Source: Microbacterium suwonense (lineage in GTDB: Bacteria > Actinomycetota > Actinomycetes > Actinomycetales > Microbacteriaceae). Taken from it: a stretch of 64,000 nucleotides of DNA. Shown here piece after piece: positions 9,267-18,463 of this stretch. Both the position numbers and the translations under genes were made by a program. The stretch covers positions 1,240,001-1,304,000 of the forward strand of contig NZ_AP027728.1 of assembly GCF_030296555.1 (NCBI RefSeq), in the 5' to 3' direction. The stretch's first letter is position 1; the number at the start of each line of letters is the position of its first letter. The notes under the pieces were generated by a model. It did not search any database. It was not told the DNA's origin and was given only the letters and a program-made list of their open reading frames with translations.

Positions 9267-9278
9267 CGGTTCAGCCTA
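9267..9278 (-). promoter_or_regulatory. Leaderless -10 box of pdtaS
   Basis: TAGGCT on the minus strand is six bases before GTG 9266. Confidence 0.55.
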
Positions 9279-9310
9279 CTGGGGACGCTCTCCCCCGCGA
9301 TGCAGCTCGG

Positions 9311-9698
9311 TCACAGTACGGCGAACGAGCTCGCCCGCCACCGGGAGTCCAGCCCCTCCAGGCGCACTGCGACGGCTCTGGTGCGCCCGGGACCGACCAC
9401 CACGATCACCGCTTCGACGACGCCGTCGGCGGGCTCGGTGACCCGGATGGACAGGATCTGGAAGTTCGGACGCGCCGGGGCGATGCCGCGCGCTGCGCGC
9501 GCGGGCAGAGAGATTCGCACGCGTGGCCAGAGCACGGAAGGCGTCTTCGCTGAGCCAGCGTGCGAGCTGATCGACCTTGCGGACCCCGGCGAGGACCTCC
9601 AGCGCGCCGTTTGTCAGGCTGCGCAGCAGCGGAATCGGATCGGGAAGACTCTGCGTCGAAGTCGGCTGCGGTGCGAAATACTCTGTCAACGTCGTCAT
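9311..9698 (-). CDS. Rv3235-like protein (frameshifted)
   Basis: About 130 residues of the actinobacterial Rv3235/DUF6459 type, with no known activity. The N-terminal half (MTTLTEYFAPQPTS, then VRKVDQLARWLSEDAFRAL) and the C-terminal half (RISLPARAARG, FQILSIRVTEPADGVVEAVIV, ending SSFAVL) are in different frames. One missing base near 9515-9526 restores a continuous fold typical of the family: a helical start, then a beta-rich domain ending in VRLEGLDSRWRAS. This break is not in an obvious homopolymer. The position near pdtaS and secA suits this family. Confidence 0.75.
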
Positions 9699-9805
9699 TC
9701 CGCGATCCCCCGGGCCGTGGCTTCTCAATCATCCATGAAATCCGTATCGAACTCCCCAGCAGTACAGCACGATGACGCCGCCGGCGAAAGGCATCGACGC
9801 GAATC

Positions 9806-9814
9806 TGTGGATAA
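9806..9814. other. DnaA-box-like 9-mer
   Basis: TGTGGATAA, the exact complement of the classical DnaA box TTATCCACA, lies in the divergent intergenic region 9699-9854. A second copy in the same wider context (CTGTGGATAACT) is at 10877-10885. Two sites are too few for an origin. Confidence 0.5.
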
Positions 9815-9854
9815 CTCGCGCGGCACCAGTGCTCGGTCGCCTACCCTCGGTCAG

Positions 9855-10463
9855 GTGGAATGGGATCATCTCTTCGAGGACCTGGAGGGCCAGCTGGCGG
9901 CCGAATGGGACGCTGAGCGCGCCGCCCTGGATGCCGAGTCCGAACGACTGCGCATCGCCAAGCTGACGATGCGCGACCGGCTGCTGATCATGGCGGCCGG
10001 ATCGGCCCGGTTGTCGCTCGAGCTGTCTAATGGTGAGCGGTGGGATTGCCGGATGCGGGTGATCGGGGCGGACTGGATCGGCGTCTGCGCGCACTCCGAT
10101 CCTCGCCTGCGGGTCGTGCCGCTGAGCGCCGTCGCGGCGATCGCCGTCGACCATGGCACGCTGCTCGGATCGCTGGAGCAGACCGTGGCGCCCGCTGCGG
10201 ACGGGAACACGCTGCGCGAGCGGATGACCCTCGGCTTCGTCCTACGCGACCTCGCGCGTCGGCGCACGACGGTGACGCTCGCCCGGCACGGCGCCGATCC
10301 GCAGCACGGAACGATCGATCGGGCCGGAGCCGATCACCTCGATCTCGCGCTGCACGAGGCGGGTGAGCCTCGTCGGGCGCGCTCGGTGCGAGGGTTCCAG
10401 CTCATCCCCTTCGACACGGTGTGCTGGGTGCGCCTGGACAGCGGCGGCTCGGCCGCCGCCTGA
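9855..10463 (+). CDS. Uncharacterised cytosolic protein
   Basis: The 202-residue product starts VEWDHLFEDLEGQLAAEWDAE. The first ~45 residues form a charged helix, followed by a compact beta-rich domain (RLSLELSNGERWDCRMRVIG, VVPLSAVAAIAVDHG, HLDLALHE) that looks like an SH3- or Sm-like barrel. This is inferred from hydrophobic alternation only. No catalytic motif is seen. GTG 9855 is chosen because TACCCT (9842-9847) lies seven bases upstream, suggesting a leaderless message. Similar proteins are common and unnamed in Microbacteriaceae. The frame is intact. Confidence 0.8.
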   Translation: MEWDHLFEDLEGQLAAEWDAERAALDAESERLRIAKLTMRDRLLIMAAGSARLSLELSNGERWDCRMRVIGADWIGVCAHSDPRLRVVPLSAVAAIAVDHGTLLGSLEQTVAPAADGNTLRERMTLGFVLRDLARRRTTVTLARHGADPQHGTIDRAGADHLDLALHEAGEPRRARSVRGFQLIPFDTVCWVRLDSGGSAAA

Positions 10464-10484
10464 GCCAGAGAGAGCCGGTGCAGG

Positions 10485-10552
10485 GCGACGACAGGATCAA
10501 CCGCGACGACAGGATCGACCGCGACGACAGGATCGACCGCGACGACAGGTCA
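10485..10552. repeat. 18-bp tandem repeat, about 3.7 copies
   Basis: Unit GCGACGACAGGATCGACC: copies at 10485-10502 (one mismatch), 10503-10520, 10521-10538 and a partial 10539-10550. The array lies between convergent genes, and its last copy runs into the stop codon of the helix-turn-helix gene (TGA, complement of 10550-10552). Confidence 0.95.
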
Positions 10553-10827
10553 GTCGCGACGGTAGGGCGTCGTTCCCCACAGCTCAGGAAAGCTCGCCTC
10601 GTTCGCCTGGCGCCAGAGCGCCTTGCGCCTGGCGTCCTCGGACTGCTCCGCGAGGTAGTCGGCCAGGCTGGCCTCCTCGATCCGCCAGCGCGGCGGGGCG
10701 CCCAGCTGCGAGCCGCGCAGGCGTCCTCGTGCACGAGGTCGATGACTTCATCGACCTCGATGCTCAGCAGCTCGGCGACCTGCGCAGGAGCGAGGAAGCG
10801 AGGCGCCATATCGGATGCTTCGGGCAT
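10550..10827 (-). CDS. Small MerR/excisionase-like DNA-binding protein (frameshifted)
   Basis: About 93 residues. The N-terminal part (RFLAPAQVAELLSIEVDEVIDLVHE) is a typical winged-helix HTH_17 start that continues in another frame as RLRGSQLGAPPRWRIEEASLADYLAEQ, the expected wing and second helix, ending TTPYRRD. One base missing near 10723-10728 explains the break. Excisionase-type proteins of this size bind DNA as small regulators; targets are unknown. ATG 10827 has GGGGAG upstream. It is divergent from the SAF gene and shares a promoter region containing a DnaA-like box. Confidence 0.75.
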
Positions 10828-10876
10828 GCGTTCATTCTCCCCTGTCCCGGCGCTCCGCGCCCGCTGAGAATCTCCC

Positions 10877-10885
10877 TGTGGATAA
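10877..10885. other. DnaA-box-like 9-mer (second copy)
   Basis: TGTGGATAA in the divergent promoter region between the small HTH gene and the SAF gene, sharing the 12-mer CTGTGGATAACT with the copy at 9806. Confidence 0.5.
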
Positions 10886-10924
10886 CTTTCCGGACGCGAT
10901 CGCAGAATCTGTGACGATGTGTGC

Positions 10925-11538
10925 ATGACGTCCTCCCGTGCCCGCCGTCCGTTCTTCGGCGATCTCCGGTTCCTGATCGGTCTCGTCCTCGTCGTCGTCT
11001 CCGTCGCCGGAGTATGGCTGCTGATCTCGTCGTCTCGACAGACGACGCCGGTGCTGCAGGCCACGCACACGGTGCTTCCCGGTGAGACGATCAGCTCCGC
11101 GGACTTCCAGGTGGTCGAGGTCGGTCTCGCCGGCCTCGCCGACGCCTATCTGGCCCCGCAGGACCTGCAAGACGACGCGGTCGCCACCAGAACGCTGCCG
11201 AAGGGAGAGCTGGTCCCCTCTCGAGCATCGGGGACGACGCCGAGCTGCGCACGACCACGGTGGTCGTCAGCAGCACCGCGATCCCCGCGGGTGTGGGGCC
11301 GGGAAGCGCCGTCGAGCTGTGGCACGCGCCGCTGCTCGAGGACGGACGCACACCGGATGCTCCGCGCGTTCTCGTCGGCGATGCCGTGATCGCGCGCGTC
11401 GCCGAAGCAGACGGCATGCTCAGCCAGAGCAGGACGGATGTGGAGGTGGTGATCGATCGCGCGGATGTCGCCGATGTGCTCGCCGCCATCACCGGCGGCT
11501 CGGCGATCTCGATCATCCCCGCCGGAGCGGGATCATGA
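10925..11538 (+). CDS. Membrane-anchored SAF-domain (CpaB/RcpC-like) protein (frameshifted)
   Basis: About 205 residues: an N-terminal transmembrane helix (FLIGLVLVVVSVAGVWLLI), then a SAF domain (HTVLPGETISSADFQVVEVGLA, and RTLPKGELV), then a C-terminal domain with IPAGVGPGSAVELW. The two halves are in different frames; restoring one C in the run 11215-11218 joins ELVP to LSSIGDDAEL. SAF proteins of the CpaB type belong to Flp-pilus assembly. The stop overlaps the next gene, a CpaE-like ATPase (ATGA), but no TadA ATPase or pilin is present here, so the pair may serve another role. Confidence 0.82.
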
Positions 11539-12740
11539 CCTCGGTGATCCTCTGCGCCGCCGACGAGGACGCCGCGATGCTGGCATCCGATCTGGAGCTG
11601 GAGGGCGTCGGCGTGCGCCGCGTGGATGCGTCGGAGCTCCCTGGGCTCGACCTGGACGGCGTGGACGCGCTGCTGATCGCACCCACGCGGGCGACATTGA
11701 CCGCCGAACTCATCGGTGCGTGCGATCGGGCCGGCGTGCGAGTGCTTCCGGTCGGATCCGCCGACTCGCGGATCGCCACGCGCTTCGGTCTACCCGCACC
11801 CCTTGCATACGCCACACCTGCCAGCGAGGTGCTGCGGGTGCTCGCCGCCGGCACCATCACCGCGCAACCGGCTTCAGGGCCCCGTCCGCGCGTCATCGCC
11901 GTGTGGGGCCCACACGGCGCCCCGGGGCGGACGACGATCGCCATTCAGCTCGCTGTCGAGCTCTGCAGGGCGGGCCGACACACGGCGCTGGTCGACGCCG
12001 ACAGCGTTGCGCCCTCGATCTCGCTGCAGCTCGGCCTCAGCGACGATGCGCCGGGCCTTGCCGCAGCATGCCGACGTGCGGAGCTCGGCAGCCTGGACGT
12101 CGCCGAGCTGTCACGGCTGTCGACTGCGGTGGAGACCTCCGCGGGGACGGTGGAGGTGCTCAGCGGCCTCAATCGCCCCAGTCGCTGGCCGGAGCTCGGA
12201 GCCGCTCGAGTGCGAACCACGTTGAGCACGAGCCGTTCCTGGGTGGATGAGACCGTGGTCGATGTGTCCGCCGACTTCGATGCCGACGATGACGCGCTCG
12301 ACCCGGGTGCTCCTGCCCGCCATGCGGCAGCGGCGGCGACCCTGCTGGAGGCCGATGCCGTCGTGGCCGTGCTCTCCGCCGATCCGCTGGGAGTGAGCCG
12401 CTTCGTCCGCGGGCATGCCGAGCTGCGTCATCTGCTGGGCGCGACGCCGGTCACCGTCGTCGCGAACCGGGTGCGGCCCGGTCCACTGGGGATCGATGCC
12501 CGCGGGCAGATCCGCCGCACGCTCGATCGCTTCGCCGGTGTCGATGACGTGGCGTTCGTCCCGGAGGATCAGCGTGCGGCGGATGCGGCAGCGCTGCACG
12601 CGCGTGCGATCGCCGACGTCTCACCGCGTTCGCCGCTGGTCGCGGCAGTGCGGCGGGTGGCGGCGAGCCTCGACGTGCGGACGGATGTCACTGCCGGTAG
12701 CTCGCGAGGAAGTTCCCGAGCCGCTCGACGGCTTCGCTGA
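11535..12740 (+). CDS. CpaE/ParA-like P-loop ATPase
   Basis: A 401-residue protein with an N-terminal receiver-like domain (VILCAADEDAAML, LLIAPTRATLTAELIGA) and a SIMIBI-class ATPase domain with a deviant Walker A, GPHGAPGRTT (125-134), followed by HTALVDADSVAPSISLQLGL. This layout matches CpaE-like or septum-site-determining ATPases of actinobacteria. It is coupled by ATGA to the upstream SAF gene. The last 17 residues (TAGSSRGSSRAARRLR) run 53 bases into the convergent aminotransferase gene and look unlike family ends, so a small 3' frameshift is possible. Confidence 0.85.
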   Translation: MTSVILCAADEDAAMLASDLELEGVGVRRVDASELPGLDLDGVDALLIAPTRATLTAELIGACDRAGVRVLPVGSADSRIATRFGLPAPLAYATPASEVLRVLAAGTITAQPASGPRPRVIAVWGPHGAPGRTTIAIQLAVELCRAGRHTALVDADSVAPSISLQLGLSDDAPGLAAACRRAELGSLDVAELSRLSTAVETSAGTVEVLSGLNRPSRWPELGAARVRTTLSTSRSWVDETVVDVSADFDADDDALDPGAPARHAAAAATLLEADAVVAVLSADPLGVSRFVRGHAELRHLLGATPVTVVANRVRPGPLGIDARGQIRRTLDRFAGVDDVAFVPEDQRAADAAALHARAIADVSPRSPLVAAVRRVAASLDVRTDVTAGSSRGSSRAARRLR

Positions 12741-13911
12741 GCACCCGTGCTTCGGGAAGCGTCACGACACGCAGATGGTCAGGTCGCGGCCAGTTGAATC
12801 CGGTGCCCTGCACCAGCAGGATCTTCTCCGATACGAGCAGATCGTAGACCAGCCTGCCGTCGTCGCGGATCTCGTGCACCTCCGGGTCCAATCGTGGGAA
12901 GGCGTACAGCGCTCCCTCGGGCTTGACGCAGCTGACTCCCGGGATGGCGTCCAGGCCCTTCCAGGCGATGTCCCGCTGCTCGTGCAGCCGGCCCGATGGC
13001 GCGATCAGCGCCTCGATGGACTGCACTCCACCCAGCGCCGCCTGCACGGCGTGCTGTGCCGGGACGTTCGGGCACAGCCGCGTGGAGGCCAGCAGGGTGA
13101 TGCCCTCCAGGAACCCCGTGGCGTGCCCCTTCGGCCCGGTGATCACCAGCCAGCCCGACCGGTAGCCGGCCACCCGGTAGGTCTTGGACAGTCCGTTGAA
13201 GGTCAGGCAGAGCAGGTCGGGCGCGAGGGTCGCGGTGGGGATGTGCGCAGCGTCGTCGAAGAGGATCCGGTCGTAGATCTCGTCTGAGAGCAGCAGCAGC
13301 TGGTTCTCGCGCGCGATCTGCACGATCCCCTCGAGCACCTCACGCGAGTACACCGCCCCGGTGGGGTTGTTCGGGTTGATGATCACGATGGCCTTGGTCT
13401 GCGGCGTCACCTTGGCCCGCAGGTCGTCGAGGTCGGGCTGCCAGCCGTCGTCCTCGTCGCACAGGTAGTGCACCGGCGTTCCGCCGGCGAGCGAGGTCAT
13501 CGCCGTCCACAGCGGGTAGTCGGGTGCGGGGATGAGCACCTCGTCGCCCTCATCGAGCAGCGCCTGCATGACCATCGTGATCAGCTCGGAGACGCCGTTG
13601 CCCAGATACACGTCGTCCGGGTCGACGTGCGGGAACCCCGGAGTCTCCTCGTAGCGGCTGACCACCGCTCGACGCGCCGAGATGATGCCCTTGCTGTCGC
13701 TGTAGCCATGAGCCGTCGGCAGGGCGGCGAGCATGTCGCGGACGATCTGATGGGGTGCCTCGAACCCGAACGTTGCCGGGTTGCCGGTGTTCAGCTTGAG
13801 GATCTGGTGGCCCTCCGCCTCAAGACGCGCCGCCTCGATGAGTGCCTTGCCGCGGATCTCGTAGAGGACGTTCTTGAGCTTGGACGACTGGTCCAGGGTG
13901 CGGCGGGTCAT
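12688..13911 (-). CDS. alaA: PLP-dependent alanine-type aminotransferase (AlaA/AspC-like)
   Basis: Fold-type I class I/II aminotransferase, 407 residues, closest to the AlaA / Rv0337c type that makes alanine from pyruvate and glutamate. Visible motifs: NPNNPTG (179-185), the cofactor tyrosine/aspartate segment SDEIYDRILFDD, and the Schiff-base lysine K243 in NGLSKTYRVAGYRSGW. The ATG start has TAATGT (13923-13918) six bases upstream, suggesting a leaderless message. It is convergent with the CpaE-like gene. Substrate assignment rests on family resemblance. Confidence 0.93.
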   Translation of the reverse strand: MTRRTLDQSSKLKNVLYEIRGKALIEAARLEAEGHQILKLNTGNPATFGFEAPHQIVRDMLAALPTAHGYSDSKGIISARRAVVSRYEETPGFPHVDPDDVYLGNGVSELITMVMQALLDEGDEVLIPAPDYPLWTAMTSLAGGTPVHYLCDEDDGWQPDLDDLRAKVTPQTKAIVIINPNNPTGAVYSREVLEGIVQIARENQLLLLSDEIYDRILFDDAAHIPTATLAPDLLCLTFNGLSKTYRVAGYRSGWLVITGPKGHATGFLEGITLLASTRLCPNVPAQHAVQAALGGVQSIEALIAPSGRLHEQRDIAWKGLDAIPGVSCVKPEGALYAFPRLDPEVHEIRDDGRLVYDLLVSEKILLVQGTGFNWPRPDHLRVVTLPEARVLSEAVERLGNFLASYRQ

Positions 13912-13917
13912 CTCACA

Positions 13918-13923
13918 ACATTA
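13918..13923 (-). promoter_or_regulatory. -10 box TAATGT of the aminotransferase gene
   Basis: TAATGT on the minus strand is six bases before ATG 13911. Confidence 0.5.
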
Positions 13924-13964
13924 CCGTCAGTGGCGGAGCGTCCCATCCACCGGCCAAGACGTGC

Positions 13965-13999
13965 GCAAAGCCGGTCCCCGCAATGGGAACCGGCCTTGC
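13965..13999 (-). terminator. Stem-loop terminator of secA
   Basis: GCAAAGCCGGT (13965-13975) pairs with ACCGGCCTTGC (13989-13999) with one G-U pair, just after the secA stop. Confidence 0.8.
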
Positions 14000-14007
14000 A
14001 TCATCGA

Positions 14008-16796
<2,789 letters not shown>

Positions 16797-16950
16797 GGAT
16801 GTCTCCCTTGGTTTTCGGGTGCCGACGAGGGTCGCCGCCGGACATACCGTGCCATGTTACCGGCCTGTGACTCGCACGCGCTGTACGTGGGAGGGGATCG
16901 GGAACGCTGAGCGCGAACGGACACGCCGGATAGGCGATGTTTCACGATTC

Positions 16951-16992
16951 ATTTCCCGATATGCATATACTCGGAAACGCAATACCGGGAAA
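16951..16992 (+). promoter_or_regulatory. Promoter and likely operator of the padR-ABC operon
   Basis: An AT-rich patch in a GC-rich gap. It has a good -10 (TATACT, 16966-16971) embedded in three copies of an ATAYYCGGGAAA-like element: complement at 16951-16962, ATACTCGGAAA at 16967-16977 and ATACCGGGAAA at 16982-16992. PadR regulators normally repress their own operon by binding such repeats; binding here is inferred. Confidence 0.55.
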
Positions 16993-17041
16993 TCTGATCA
17001 TGGTCGATCCGATCCCCGGCCGACGCGAGAGAAGAGATCAC

Positions 17042-17661
17042 ATGTCCGTCCGTCAGAGTCTGCTCGCCATCCTCGACCAGGGCCCCTGCTACGGCTACCA
17101 GCTTCGTGCCGAGTTCGACCGCCGCACCGGCTCGACCTGGCCGCTGAACGTCGGCCAGATCTACAACACCCTCGAGCGCCTCGAGCGCGACGGCCTGGTC
17201 GAGAAGGGCGAGGTCAACGAGCAGGGTCACGTCTACTACGAGATCACGGATGCCGGGCGGGCGGAGGTGCGGGAATGGCTGGGCTCCCCGTCTCACGCAG
17301 CGCCGGCACCCGCGACGAGCTGCCGATCAAGCTGGCGCTGGCCGCGACGCTGCCCGGAGTGGACGTCGAGGCGATCGTGCAACGACAGCGCAAGGCCTCC
17401 CTCGCGGCGCTGCAGGAGCTGCGCCGGGTGCAGTTCGCCGGCGCGGCGGGCGGGGAGGAGCTCGCCTGGCAGCTGGTGGCGGATTCCCTCATCTTCCAGG
17501 CGGAGGCCGAGGTGCGCTGGCTCGACCACGTGGAGTCGCGGCTCAAGCGGCACGCCCCGCAGACGCTGGATCTGGAGATCAGCACACAGACGCCGCGACG
17601 GGGCCGACCGCCGCGCGCCGAGGCAGCTTCGGCCGCCGCGACGTCGGGGGCGGCATCATGA
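17042..17661 (+). CDS. PadR-family transcriptional regulator (frameshifted)
   Basis: About 206 residues. The winged-helix N-terminal domain is clear (RQSLLAILDQGPCYGYQLRAEF, VGQIYNTLERLERDGLVEK, VYYEITDAGRAEVREWL). The C-terminal dimerisation helices are in another frame (RDELPIKLALAATLPG, QRKASLAALQELRRVQ). Restoring one C in the run 17286-17289 joins them. It ends in a basic, Ala-rich tail. The stop overlaps the ABC ATPase start (ATGA), so it most likely senses the exported compound and represses this operon. Confidence 0.88.
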
Positions 17662-18463
17662 AGCGCGCGGAGTACCGTGCGGCGCGGTCCGGCGAGCGCG
17701 CGGCCCGGCACCAGGCTCCAGAGACGGACGATCGGCAGCGGGATGCCCGCGACCCGGTGCTGCAGCTGATCGGCGTCTCACAGCACTACGGGCACGGGGC
17801 ATCGTCGGTGTCGGCGCTGGCCGGCGTGGATCTGAGCGTGCATCCGGGCGAGCTGGTGGCGGTGATGGGCCCGTCGGGATCGGGGAAGTCCACGCTGCTC
17901 GCGATGGCCGGAGGGCTGGCCACACCGACCGCAGGTGAGGTCGTGGTCGAGGGCACTTACCTCTCGTCGCTGGATCCGAACGGCATCGCCCGACTGCGAC
18001 GCAGGTCGCTCGGATACGTCTTCCAGGACTTCAACCTCATCCCCACGCTCACCGCGATCGAGAACGTCTCTCTGCCGCTCGAGCTGGACGGGCTCCCCGC
18101 CGAGCGATACGCCGCGCCGCACAGGACGCCCTGACGGGCGTCGGGCTCGCCGAGCGGCTGGAGGTGTACCCCGACGATCTCTCCGGTGGACAGCAGCAGC
18201 GAGTGGCGATCGCGCGAGCCATCGTCGGCGCGCGGCGACTGATCCTCGCCGATGAGCCCACCGGCGCGCTGGACTCGGAGACCGGCGAGGTGGTGATGCA
18301 GGTGATCCGTCAGCGCGTGGATGCCGGAGCAGCCGGCATCCTGGTCACGCACGAGCCCCGGCACGCGTCCTGGGCCGACCGCATCCTGTTCCTGCGCGAC
18401 GGTCGCGTGATCGATGAGTCGGCGCGCGAGAACGCCGATGCTCTGCTGAGCGGCGCACGGTGA
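17658..18463 (+). CDS. ABC transporter ATP-binding protein, MacB/LolD type (frameshifted)
   Basis: About 268 residues with Walker [10 protein letters not shown]-loop [22 protein letters not shown], signature LSGGQQQR, Walker [13 protein letters not shown] and switch histidine LVTHE. A ~35-residue basic extension precedes the domain. The frame breaks near 18108-18120: AERYAA should run on to [24 protein letters not shown], which needs one extra base. It pairs with the FtsX-type permease that follows (TGATG overlap) and a PadR repressor before it, an arrangement common for peptide-antibiotic or envelope-stress exporters. The substrate is unknown. Confidence 0.9.

Noticed and set aside
10485..10552. 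CRISPR array
   Set aside because: Units are contiguous 18-mers with no spacers and no cas genes nearby.
9699..10924. Replication origin because of two DnaA-like boxes
   Set aside because: Only two boxes, no AT-rich unwinding region and no dnaA, dnaN or gyrase genes.
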